DNA of 64,000 nucleotides from Tranzscheliella williamsii (lineage: Eukaryota; Basidiomycota; Ustilaginomycetes; Ustilaginales; Ustilaginaceae). Every line of letters starts with the position of its first letter. Within the stretch, counting starts at the first letter, position 1. Position numbers and translations under genes: made by a program. The notes beneath the pieces are model-generated. The model did not search any database and was not told the DNA's origin. It saw only the letters and a program-made list of their open reading frames with translations. Location of the stretch: assembly GCA_023212725.1 (NCBI GenBank), contig JALBYF010000086.1, positions 1 to 64,000 on the forward strand, given 5' to 3'. Below, piece after piece: positions 1-9,742 of this stretch.

Positions 1-986
1 CAGTCAAATCACGACCACTCAGTCGATATCATTATCATATCGACCAGTGCTTGGGATCAGGCGCACGACCGCTGACACATACCAGAGGTGTTGCAGGCCA
101 GGACAACAAACACAGAACTAACACAGAACTATTGCAGAACACCGCATCAAATTCATCTGTCAAATTCATTCCAGGACTGCTGCAGGACGCCAATCTGCGA
201 TAAAACTATACCAGTAGTTGCGCAGGACGTCTGCATGATTTCTGGATGTTTCCACAGAAGACGAGTTTTTCTGTTGTGACTACCAGACTTACCTGATCAT
301 GCGAACTCACGACTCATGACTGCGGGGTACTGCCACGGAGCGTGCAGCATCTCGGCATATTTGGCTGCGGGGTTGACAGCAAGGGGCTTGTGCTTGAGCG
401 AGTGATAGCCTGTCCACAGCCGGTGTTGGCGTCGTTCTGCAAGGTGATCTTGCCCAGGTTGGAGGCGTTGGCAAGCAGCTTTGGCTGCGCGGCCGCATGG
501 GGCTCGCGCGCGGCGTGCTGCTGGATGGCTGCGTTTCTGGTCATGACATGCTGCTTGACCGCAGACAGTGGCGTAGCAAGATGTGAGCAGCGGCGAGTCG
601 GGCAGCGCAAGCGCGTAAGCTTGGCAACTGAGGCGCCAGCCTGGGTGTGAGCATGATGGCGCTCTGGAGCAGCATGCGGGGCCATGTCCGTACTCTCTTC
701 AAAGTCACTCTCCTCAAGTTCTCATGACTCCATTCCTGAATCATGATTCAGAATCAATTATATTTATGTGAACGGTGGGACTTGAAGAAACTTCCCCTAG
801 CTTTTAGGAATTCAGAGGGGTCCCTAAAGGGCATATCTTCCCCTATGGCACGATTTTTGCCCTTCCCGTTGAGGCGCGTGAGCATACACGCACTATGGGT
901 TCTTGCCGGAAGCTTCTCCACTAGGCAACGCTAGATGTTCAGGAGGGAAGTTTATCCTAGGAGTGTGAGCCTCAGGGGAATTAATT

Positions 987-1736
987 TAGGGGGAGTTTTT
1001 TTCCGGAGGCCACACATTCTGTTATGACTAGGAGTCATATGAGCTCACTCCACGCTGGAACACATTTCCACCGTACCAGAATCTGTCTTCACCACGAAAA
1101 ACACTTTCGCCGTGGCCTAGGGGAAGTTTCCCCGGAAAACACCGCCCCTTGCCAAGCCATGGTGTCATTGATATGAGTGTGATTTGTGATTCATTGGTCA
1201 TTGCAGGGGGCGGTGGGTTTCGGAGTAACTTCCCTTAGTACTCCCTAGCGGTCCTAAGGTTGTTGCACAAGCCCTATTCGTGATAGTTTCAACGCAGATG
1301 TCGCGCAAGACGATTTGTACTTTTCTGAAAACGTTTCACAGCGGACGCGTTCCAATCATGAATATCTGTTGTAACTTATGACATACGATTCACTCACCAA
1401 CTAGGTATAGCAGGGGTGACGGGCTCAGCGGTAAAATTTCCCGTAGGTATTACCCCCTCATGCCGAGGAGGTCATATTTGCTGAATGGGTAATGGTGGTG
1501 AGAGCCAAAATTCATCGAGCTTTCGAGTCCTAGAGCGACTCCAAGGGATTTTTCCCTTTACCCACCAGAACTGTTGTGGTACTTCCCTAGGTCTAAAATA
1601 TATATAATTCCGTCGTAACCGCTAAGGGCGGTTTTTTCCCCTAACACTAACTGAGATGCGATTCCTTCCCCTACGGCTTCCCTAGGAGTCCCAGGGAGTT
1701 ATACGGGAAGTTTTCCCGGAGACCACCGCTCCCTGC
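987..1736. repeat. Dispersed ~45-base GGGAAGTTTTCCC repeat, five copies
   Basis: Five diverged copies of one unit can be aligned by eye: plus strand at about 987-1020, 1116-1152 and 1691-1736, and minus strand at about 1203-1248 and 1401-1447. The shared core is (C/T)TAGGG...GGGAAGTTTTCCCGGA-ACCACCGC-CCCTGC. Adjacent opposite copies (1116-1152 and 1203-1248) could fold into a stem. The function is unknown. The copies may descend from small inverted-repeat elements. Confidence 0.55.
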
Positions 1737-2370
1737 TATAAGGGCTTTACGCACCTTTCCAAGCCCGATTCATGCTCCGAATTGTGCTTCCACGGGCATT
1801 GGAAACACTACAACTTCTACAACTTATGACTCTCAAGCAGGAGCGGCTTGCGTGGAATAATCGAGTAAAACTCATGACTTATGACTTCTACGGGAAATTG
1901 GGTAAGTCGGAAATTCCCCTGAGGGGTCTTAAGTAATTTTACAAGAAGGTTTCCCAAACGCCAACTTGAATTGTCATGATTTCGGTCTATGAAGAAAACT
2001 GCCTCAAAATTTGAGAAGTTTTTATCAGTGTGAGCGGTGAGTATGAGTTGAGAGTTATGAGTGCGCAGTGATTTCTTGATTAACGCCGACAACTTCAAGA
2101 GAGGAAAAAAACTCAGTTGTCTTTAAAGCTCATGACTCTTACGGTACATTTTTTGATAGCAAGGACATGAGGCAGGAATCATAAGAGCTCGGTCATACTC
2201 ATATGACTTATGTGTGAACCTGTTGCTCTCTCGCTACTGGCGCCTTTTTAGTGTCTTAACGATATTATCGTTTAGAGTCTCAGCAGTCATGGATTTCTTC
2301 TCCTTTTCTGACGGGAAGCCTTTACCCTCGTCATGAGTTGAGAAAGCTAACGCCCTGAGTTTTCCTGACT

Positions 2371-2497
2371 AGGGGGTTTCAAGTTGGACCTAAAAAACCA
2401 GAAAATCGACTTTTTGTCGCAAAAACCCGGTCAACCTCCGCGTTTTGCGACGCAGAAACGCGAATTTCCGGATTCCCAGGTCCAAGTTGAAACCCCT
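2371..2497. mobile_element. Foldback (MITE-like) element, about 127 bases
   Basis: The two ends are near-perfect inverted repeats: AGGGGGTTTCAAGTTGGACCT at 2371 and AGGTCCAAGTTGAAACCCCT ending at 2497. Pairing continues inward with gaps (TTGTCGCAAAAAC against GTTTTGCGACG), so most of the element could form one long hairpin with a loop near CCGGTCAACC. ACT flanks both sides (2368-2370 and 2498-2500), a possible 3-base target duplication that could also be chance. It has no coding capacity. It lies inside the larger inverted-repeat unit. Confidence 0.65.
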
Positions 2498-3023
2498 ACT
2501 CATGAATCGAGTCCCCCTCACCCATGACCCTACATATGGCTCACAACTACAGACGTACCCCTAGCGTTGCCTAGGGGAAAAGCTTCCCGCAAGAGTTCAC
2601 AGGGCGTGTTCCTCACGCGCGTCATGGGGAGTGCTACAAACTAAGTTTCACGCGGCGGCTGTAAGATCGTGCAGATTGGTCACAAGCAGCTGGGCGACGG
2701 CGTGGTAGAGGCAGGCACCGAAGAAGGTGCGGTACGAGGTTCTAGAAACCAAAGTGCATACTGGGTGGGAAACGTCGTCATGTGCTTACTGTTGCGCATA
2801 CTCAGACTGCAAGAAGCCGTTCGGGTGAAGGCCTGTGTCACATTGATCATTTACGTTTTCTGTTGTGATAGATCGAGCCTAATCACTAGTGTTAAGTTCT
2901 GATTGCGGAAGGAGATGAAAGTGCGGAAGACGGAAATGTAGCTGTTTCTCCATTGAATGAAAACTAAGAAGAATCTATCCAACTTGCGACCAACCACCAC
3001 CCTCGCATCACCTATCTAGAGTC

Positions 3024-3340
3024 ATGGCAGCGAAGTCGAAGGCACGGTAAGTTATATATATAACTGAGTATGACCGTCAAGCGTGTCCGCTTATACCGCC
3101 TCGATTGTATGCGTTGGCAGAGTGGTCATATCCCGTTTGTTATCCACTGCGGGCACAGGATTCATGTACACTACGCGTCGTACTCGGGTTGCCGAACGAC
3201 TGAGCATGATGAAGTATGACCCGAAAGGTAAGCTAGCTGATTGTCCGTGATGGCCGAGCATCGATCGTGACGATCTCTTATTCTTCTTCTCGCAAGTCCG
3301 CAAGCATGTATTGTTCAAGGAAACAAAGGGATCGAAATAA
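3024..3340 (+). CDS. Mitochondrial large-subunit ribosomal protein bL33m (three exons)
   Basis: The exons are 3024-3046, 3121-3227 and 3297-3340, separated by GT-AG introns of 74 and 69 bases. They join in phase to a 57-residue protein that starts MAAKSKAR and contains STAGTGFMYTTRR, MMKYDPKVRKHVLFKE and a final TKGSK. This is the bL33 pattern (basic start, S-T-A-x-T-G-x-x-Y-T-T, K-Y-D-P-x-V-R-K-H-V-L-F-x-E), and the length is usual for the family, whose members sit in the mitochondrial 54S subunit. No single open frame shows the gene because its exons are only 23, 107 and 44 bases. Intron 1 holds a 16-base perfect palindrome. The gene converges on the DPW-rich gene, with 156 bases between the stops. 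The call rests on motif recall, without a search. Confidence 0.9.
3050..3065. repeat. 16-base AT palindrome in intron 1 of bL33m
   Basis: AGTTATATATATAACT is a perfect palindrome that starts three bases after the 5' splice site. It could hold the donor site in a hairpin, or it may be incidental AT-rich intron sequence. Confidence 0.6.
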
Positions 3341-3496
3341 ACACAGCCGCTTGGCATCAAACGTACATTCATGATCCTTGGTTGTGCGACAGTAACCAAG
3401 TCTTCACCGCCTTCACTTCGACCCAACCCTCGGTGCCAGAACAGCGTGTACGATACCGCGTGAGATGTTATTCAAGTGGTTCCGTGAAGAGGGCCA

Positions 3497-5749
3497 CTAC
3501 AAAGAGTCGAAGAAAAGCAGGTCGTCTGCAGTAAGACTCGTACCCTGTTTCGAATCCGAGTGACCGGACCTATCAGCAACTGTCGGTGGCTGGCGGAACG
3601 ATGGCTTCGAAGCAGGACTGCTGCCCTCCGGTAGCGGAAGAAAGTCGGCGAAGGGGTCTGGAGGCGCCTTGGCCAGTTGGGTGCTGTCGGGCTGCCGGAC
3701 GGTTAGGTTGGAGCGCGGGGGTGGAGGCAACGCTACACGGTTGCCCTGGAAACCCAAGTGCTCTTGAGACGCCGCTCTTGAACCGGAGATACTATTCGCC
3801 CTGCCCACACCGGTTTGGATAGTCATGAATTGTGTCTTTCCATGCCAATTAACCATCGATGGAGATGCAGCAGCCGGATGCAGGTCCATCTTTTGGCGTG
3901 AGACTCGGCTGTCCCCTTCTTGGTAATGCCGCGCTGGCCAACCATTGTTTTCTCCGAATGGGTCTGAAATTGACTTATCTTCGGCAACCGCCCCACTAAA
4001 GCAGTCATCATCATACTTGTAGGTGTTCAGGCCAGACGCAGTAGTAGCTTTTGTGCCTGTCGGCGGTGACTCCACGCCTTGGTAATTGTCGAAAGAGTCG
4101 TCTTCACCATGATAATTTGCCGCTGCACGGTCTTCCAAATTGTCCTGTTGATCTAGCCAGCTGAGGTCCTCCCCTGCAAGCGCGGATGTGGCCCATTCAG
4201 GCCGGCGTTTATTGCTCGGCCTGAAGATCTCGCTAGTTCTCCATCTACTAAAGAGCGACCTGCCCGGTAGGCTAGAAGTCCTAGAGTGTGAGGCATACGA
4301 AGGTATTGGCTTAGCTTCTCCGTCGACGCTCATAAGGTCAGGACCCGACGGGTCGTCGGAGTATTTCGCGTTGCCCTCGTCACTGTACGGCGGAGTATGA
4401 GCGACGATGCTGGAAGTGTCCAAGCCTGTGGCAGCCTGAGCTGTGGAAATAGCGGCCGAGGGAGCATCTTCGCTACTTCTTGCTGTCGAAGTACGCGGAC
4501 CCTGTACAGAGTCTCGCTTACTAATCTGTCGACCTTTGAAGAAAGAGACAAGAAAACTAGGTCCGGATTGTGTTTCGCCTGTGGGAGACTGTGCCCAGCC
4601 TGGTCCTGACATCTCCACTGTCCGAGAAGAACCGCTGCTTTTGGAGGCGGACTGTTGCATCGACGTGCTATTGGCGTCTTCCGACGAAGCATGAGGTAAC
4701 CACTCTACCTTGGTTACAGTCCGTTGGTGCCTTTGCCAGGTAGCGCTGCTTTCAGGAGGCGTGAGTTTGACGCCCCAATTCTCTGTACCTGCAAGGGCAG
4801 CCCTGCTTTGCTTGAGGGTGTCCGGACCGACTTTACCGATGCTGACGTCCAATGTGCCTCTTGAAGGCTGCATGGCATCCGGTAGAGATTGTAGCCGATA
4901 CAAAAGGTCCCGCTTGTCACCTTCGCTGCCGAACATGGCTGTCCAACCCTCATCATTAACGTCAAGTGTTGCGAAGCTGGTCTGAACGTCTTCCTCTGCA
5001 TGCACGTCGCGAAGAACCTTGCGAGCTTCAGCCTTTAAACGATCTATCTCGTCTCGATCAAGGTGTTGCGCACGTTGAGCTCTTTGAACGGCTTCACTGG
5101 CCCACACATCAGGTGAGGTTGAGTCTTGTATGGGCGGATCATGATCTTCGACTTGAACTCCGGGACTAGCGGCGGCTTTGTTCCCCAGTGCCCCTTGCGA
5201 AGGAGCTGCGACATCCCAATTCGTCTCTGTGGACGCCCAGCCTCCCTCACCTGCGCTAGCGACGTCCTCCGTCTTATACACAATGTGGGCTGCTGGAACA
5301 CCAGAGCTCTCAAGGTGGGTCGAGGAACCTTTTGACAGATCCCAGGCAGCGGATCGGCCATGGTCCCGGGAACCACTACAGAAGGTGCCGATAGGTGGCC
5401 CACGGAGAGAAGGTTGAGCTTCCACATCGATGTGCTCGGCTTTACCTGTCTCTACAGAGTCTGAATCCACCCGGTGCCCGTCGACCCAGGGCGATGTATA
5501 GGCAGAGGCATTTGACGCTTCAGGATTGTCGTGAGACGAATGCGTAGAGTCGCGAAGAGGCTCTGAATGATCATCGGCGGGCAGATGGGCGGAGACGAGA
5601 TTAGTAGACCATGGGTCTGATGTTTCGCATGGAACGGAAAGGACGCTGTCTGGCGTAGTGGCAGCAAGCGTAAGGTGAGCAAAAGTGCGGCTCGGCGACG
5701 TTGGAGGTTCGCCGAAGTCGTCGTTCCACGGGCTCGACCATGGATCCAT
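3497..5749 (-). CDS. DPW/DPF-rich, low-complexity protein of unknown function
   Basis: The protein has 750 residues. The frame stays open upstream to 5815, but the first ATG is at 5749 and gives MDPWSSPWNDDFGEPP. I do not recognise the family. Most of it is rich in Ser, Asp and Pro and probably disordered. One predicted helical, charged stretch (about residues 235-300) contains DRDEIDRLKAEARKVLRDV. Short tryptophan and phenylalanine motifs recur: DPWSSPW, SDPWST, TSPW, SDPFGE and DPFADF. The C terminus reads DDLLFFDSL. DPW/DPF motifs and an LLFFD clathrin-box-like end are features of endocytic adaptor partners, so an endocytic or coat-binding role is an inference only. It is divergent from the two-exon gene at 6215 and shares 465 bases of upstream DNA with it. 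Confidence 0.75.
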   Translation of the reverse strand: MDPWSSPWNDDFGEPPTSPSRTFAHLTLAATTPDSVLSVPCETSDPWSTNLVSAHLPADDHSEPLRDSTHSSHDNPEASNASAYTSPWVDGHRVDSDSVETGKAEHIDVEAQPSLRGPPIGTFCSGSRDHGRSAAWDLSKGSSTHLESSGVPAAHIVYKTEDVASAGEGGWASTETNWDVAAPSQGALGNKAAASPGVQVEDHDPPIQDSTSPDVWASEAVQRAQRAQHLDRDEIDRLKAEARKVLRDVHAEEDVQTSFATLDVNDEGWTAMFGSEGDKRDLLYRLQSLPDAMQPSRGTLDVSIGKVGPDTLKQSRAALAGTENWGVKLTPPESSATWQRHQRTVTKVEWLPHASSEDANSTSMQQSASKSSGSSRTVEMSGPGWAQSPTGETQSGPSFLVSFFKGRQISKRDSVQGPRTSTARSSEDAPSAAISTAQAATGLDTSSIVAHTPPYSDEGNAKYSDDPSGPDLMSVDGEAKPIPSYASHSRTSSLPGRSLFSRWRTSEIFRPSNKRRPEWATSALAGEDLSWLDQQDNLEDRAAANYHGEDDSFDNYQGVESPPTGTKATTASGLNTYKYDDDCFSGAVAEDKSISDPFGENNGWPARHYQEGDSRVSRQKMDLHPAAASPSMVNWHGKTQFMTIQTGVGRANSISGSRAASQEHLGFQGNRVALPPPPRSNLTVRQPDSTQLAKAPPDPFADFLPLPEGSSPASKPSFRQPPTVADRSGHSDSKQGTSLTADDLLFFDSL

Positions 5750-6214
5750 CTCGCGAAGGCGCTGTGGTGCCCTGCCACACCTGCCGCGCTCGGTGCGGCG
5801 GTGGTGAGGTAGCACTAGAAGTAGATGGGGTGGTAGTATGAAGACGGTAGCTGGCCTTTTTATGCGATCCTAACAGGACGCTGTGTAGTAAGCTCCTGAC
5901 ACTTTTCCAAGCCATCGACGAAAGCCTATAATCGGCCTTAAAGCGCAAAATATACCACCGACTATCATCCAAGCCTGATTCCGACCTCGCATTTCGTTGA
6001 TTGTGTGATTGTGGTGTATGCAACACACACAATATCCTCGCACATAAGTCAGTTGTGCATGGGGTTGTGCTTCTACTTTCATTCGCACCATCCAGTAGCA
6101 TCATCAGTGCATCTCCTTCGCGCTTGGGCTAAAGGGCGTCTAGATCAAGCGCTTATCTAAGAGCTCGCGAGACACTTTGAAGACTTTGTTCCACTGAATA
6201 GGGGAGTCAAGGGC
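5750..6214. promoter_or_regulatory. Divergent intergenic region
   Basis: This 465-base stretch separates two genes transcribed away from each other and must contain both promoters and 5' leaders. I see no clear TATA box or known operator. The frame of the minus-strand gene stays open into it, but without an ATG. Confidence 0.5.
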
Positions 6215-6945
6215 ATGGATTGCATTGAGGCTGCTAACCAAGCTTTAGGCCACGGGCCGCACCACGTCTATGTAACCAGCCTCGTCCGGTCGATCCTGGA
6301 CGCATTGCCACGTAGAAGCGCAGCGTGCGAGGTCAAAGTGTATCCTGAGGTTATTTATCACAACTACAAAGAGGCTGGGTTCAGTTTGCAGTGTGAGGCT
6401 TCCTGACGTGACACAATCAACCTGACCCGGCGGGGGAGGCGGCTTGCTGACCACATCCTACATTGAACCCTTCCATAGTCGAACCTCACAGAGCAGAAAC
6501 TGGCGAAAGAGAAACCTCTGGCGTAAATACCTTGCTGGCTGCGGTCGACTTCTACGGCTATGGGGCAAACTCAAACTCGACAGGTGGATGGGCCCTGTTT
6601 GCCGCCTTGCCAATGGAATTCTCCTACTTCCAAAAGGGGGAGCGTAAGGCGGTGAAGATAAACGCCGAAACACAGGGAAGAGACTTCATATCCCAACTTG
6701 GCGAGCCAAAGCGGAAAGGTGGTGGGGACGGGGGGAGGATGGGCCCGGCCGCTTGGATGGAATGGACACTCGAGGCGTGTCCGCCAAACACTTACAACAC
6801 CGAGCAGGCACCTTCTCGGATGGTCATGCTTCAAGTGGAGCTGTCAGGTGCACCTGCTAGGGCTTTTGACCGTTGGAATCTGGAACAAGCTGGATCCTCT
6901 ATCTGGGGTGTCATTACGATCGCTCGACCGGACATGAGCACGTGA
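6215..6945 (+). CDS. Conserved-looking hypothetical protein (two exons)
   Basis: The exons are 6215-6392 and 6479-6945, with an 86-base intron (GTGAGG...ATAG). The join is in phase and gives 214 residues. It turns the first exon's VIYHNYKEAGFSLQ into a run continuing FEP, and removes the stop that ends the first frame at 6405. Other notable segments are AAVDFYGYG, a middle segment QLGEPKRKGGGDGG, MEWTLEACPP and a C-terminal SSIWGVITIARP. It looks like a compact soluble protein with no signal peptide or membrane segment. The GEPxRKGGG segment and the hydrophobic pattern read like a conserved fungal family, but I cannot name it. It converges on the ABCD transporter with 86 bases between the stops. 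The intron is supported by phase and sequence logic only. Confidence 0.65.
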
Positions 6946-7031
6946 AGTGATTATCCAGGCACAGTTGCATGTTGCGTTCCATAAATCTGGGTACTGCTAA
7001 TCCTGTAGGACCACGTCGATGAGCAACGTTG

Positions 7032-9742
7032 TCAGTTCTTGCTGAAAGACAGCTCCTGCTGAATCTCCCCGATCCGGCTCTTCCATCCGTCCACGTCAGC
7101 CATCTTGCGCTTCAACCGGCAAATTGCATTATCGGGGAAAATTGTTTCATCGTCAGCGCCCTTCTTGGCCGAAAGTCACGCGACAAACACTCGTCAACAT
7201 ACCTCGAGATCTTCAATCTCATGCTCCAGCGTCAACTGCTCGGTTTCAGCTCCAATATAGTCGGTTTCCCAGGCCCCGTGTTCGCCGGTTAAGCGCAGGA
7301 GAACCTCATGGTACTTGAAGAGCGAAGGACGGTGTGAGATTGTGATGAGAGCTGTCAAGGAATCAGAGAGGAAAAGAGGTCGGTCAGCGTCAAGACGAAA
7401 GAGTAAGAAAGGCTCAGCTCTTGCTACTTACTAATGCCGGCTTCTTTGGCCTTCGCGTACATGAGACCCTCGACTTTCAGAGCAAGATAGAACGCATCAG
7501 TAAAGGAGCACCCTTTCGCGACGTGTGAATTGCACTCACCATCTGTAGATACGGCGCTGGTACACTCGTCCAGGATGCCGAATTTGGGTTTGTGATAGAG
7601 CAAGCGAGCCATTCCCATGCGCTGCTTCTCTCCTCCAGAGAGAACATCTTTCCACTCCTTGCGGGTCTCCCACCCACCTTCTCGGCCGGGGATATAGGCA
7701 AGATGAACGTCACCCAGAATCTCGAGAAGGTCATCGTCGGTCCGACCGCTGGCTATGTGCTCGGGATATGTGAACGGATAGATGACTTGCTCACGCAGAC
7801 TTCCCACGGAGAGGTAAGGCCGCTGAGGCAGGAACATGATGTCGCGAATCGAGGGCCTCTCCAGTTGACCTTGGAAGACGGGCCAAAGACCGGCAACAAC
7901 ACGGGCTATCGCGGTTTTTCCTACACCGTTTGGTCCCGTGATCAGAACGTGCTCCCCAGGCTTTATTTTGAGTGTAAGATCCTTGACCAGCTCTTCACCA
8001 CCTCTTTCCAGACCCGGAGCAGGGGCGACGATCGGAACCTTATCGAAGGCTACTGTGTCTGCTCCGGCGATGACAGTGCCGTTGATGTGGCCTAGATCGT
8101 AGAAAGGCTTGTCTGCAGCTAGATCTGCCGGTCTTGGCATGGACTGATACTGCTCCTTGTTGAGCAAGTGCAGCGTTGAAATGAGCGTATAGACACGGCT
8201 CGTGAAACCTGCGAGCTCGGCAAGCTCCTTATAGCTGTACATAAGACGGCTTCCGGCATCTGCCAAAGACAACAAGAGACGTCGGTTGGAAATGTAGGAT
8301 TCGGTCTTCGCTGCTACAGTCGAGTTAGAAGATTCCGGTTCGGCGCTGTTGACCGAGCTTGCAGGCCCCGCGTCAGCATCAGAACTGGGCTGCTTGTAGC
8401 CGAAGAGGAAAGGGGCAGCGATGATAACATAACCAGCAGCAGACCATGCGTATTTGAGCACGAAATCTTCGGTCATGTTGAAAGCGACTCGGATCTTAAA
8501 GATGCTGTTGATGTGTCTGACAAGGCGGATATAGGCGCGATTGAGGATACCTGCCTCGATAGAAGCGCCGTTGTAGAAAGCTATTTCTTCGGCATTTGTG
8601 ATCAAGCGACTGTGTGCACTGCGGAAATCGCCCTCCAGCTTGGCTTCGATGGCAGCAAGTTTGCCAAACGCTGGTGTCACCTGCCTTAGAATCCAGCCGG
8701 TAAAGAAGTAGTTAGCGCCGAGGCCGAGTACGCCCATAGGCCCGAGAGACCTGCTGAGCGCGTAGTTGAAGATGATAAGATCAAGAACCGGCTTTGAGAC
8801 ATTTGAATAGAGCGCAGCTAGTGTCTCGCAAAAGCGGGCTATATCGGTGGTGATATATTGATCCGCAGCATCAAGTCGGCCGTCGAGATTGATGATGCGG
8901 TAAAAACTGGACTTATCGTCAAGATAAAGATCATGGACGTATCTTGTCAGGCGAGTACGGAATCCGATGGCGAGCTTCGACTGCAGGAAGCGAATCATGG
9001 AGTTGGTGTAGGTGGACGGGATGGCAAGGAGGAACCAAAGCCCCAAGCCACGAAGGAAGCCTCTGCCGTTTGCTGAAACAAGGTCGCGAACAATAATACC
9101 ATCGAGTCGAGCAACGAGCATGCTGAGGTAAGTGCGAAGGACCAAGAAGGAAGTGTGAAGTAGAAAGATGAAAACCTCCTTGGAGTTCCTTCGGGGTATC
9201 AGGATGCGGAAGATGGCTTTGAGCTGACGAAAAAATTCCTTATTGACACCGACCTTTTTAGCTGTAGCAGCAGCAGCGCCGCCTTCAGCTCGCATGGCTT
9301 TGGCATCCTCGACGAGCGAATGTCTCTGTTCGTCCGCTGTCAGCGACTGCTTTTTAGCGCTGATGGCACCAGCATCCGATGTAGGAGGTAGTTTGCTGAA
9401 GACCTGATAATCAGAATCGAAGGTCTTTGGATTCGTCGGTTTGATTGGTACCTTGGAGACGCGGCCTCTGTGTGGCACGAGAAGATCGCGAGAGCCATCT
9501 GGCTTTGGAAGATAGACCTGTTTGAGAGCGTCGCTGATATCAAGAGAAACAGAACCGGAACGCGTTCGAGACTTGCCGTTGCTGGGTGAGAGCCGGGCAA
9601 TGAGCTTCGAGCGGACAGTAAAAAGGGCAATCAAGGCGAGGAGCGCAAGACCTTGCTTGCCTCGATGCTGAGATAAGATGCGGAGCAGGAGACTTGTATG
9701 AGCTGGAGCCCCGCCTTGTTGCAGTTTAGACTGGGCGGCCAT
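7032..9742 (-). CDS. ABC subfamily D half-transporter (peroxisomal acyl-CoA type)
   Basis: The family imports fatty acids or acyl-CoA into peroxisomes as dimers of half-transporters (yeast Pxa1/Pxa2, human ABCD1-3). The exons in transcript order are 7540-9742, 7432-7473, 7203-7351 and 7032-7109; the introns are 66, 80 and 93 bases, and the protein is 823 residues. The membrane domain spans about residues 170-420. The nucleotide-binding domain shows Walker A GPNGVGKTA (about 603), signature LSGGEKQRMGMAR (about 700) and Walker B FGILDE (about 722). The spliced end restores VEGLMYAKAKEAGI followed by TLITISHRPSLFKYHEVLL, the H-loop expected for ABCD proteins. The unspliced frame would stop shortly after the Walker B region. 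The C terminus is a charged helix ending SFSKN. Which paralogue it is (Pxa1 or Pxa2) cannot be told by eye. Confidence 0.92.

Larger units (their letters stand above)
871..2624. repeat. Inverted-repeat pair enclosing about 1.75 kb
   Basis: Bases 871-934, read on the minus strand, match bases 2561-2624 read on the plus strand at roughly 80 percent with one gap. Both begin CTAGCGTTGCCTAG and continue through AAGCTTCC, GCAAGA, GCGTGT and TCACGCGC. The interior has no long reading frame but carries several copies of a shorter repeat. The arrangement could be the ends of a decayed transposon, or two members of a dispersed family that happen to be inverted. I found no convincing target-site duplication. 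Confidence 0.55.
1..3023. other. Gene-free, repeat-rich region
   Basis: I see no supportable gene here; the open frames are short, and I did not find family-like residues in them. The composition is more AT-rich than the rest of the window. Words such as TCATGACT recur (near 311, 724, 1823, 1871, 2131), and there are several copies of a GGGAAGTTTTCCC-type motif. Two specific elements are listed separately: a distant inverted-repeat pair (871-934 and 2561-2624) and a foldback element (2371-2497). The first 700 bases include a GC-rich patch (about 470-680) that could be a gene remnant, but I could not identify it. Confidence 0.7.

Noticed and set aside
314..685. Overlapping open frames on both strands in a GC-rich patch
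   Set aside because: Composition-driven; no motif recognised and several frames are open at once. At most a gene remnant.
1817..2098. 93-residue minus-strand frame
   Set aside because: Lies inside the repeat field, has low complexity and no recognisable family.
5750..5815. N-terminal extension of the DPW-rich protein
   Set aside because: The longer frame begins with GTG; the first ATG is 5749.
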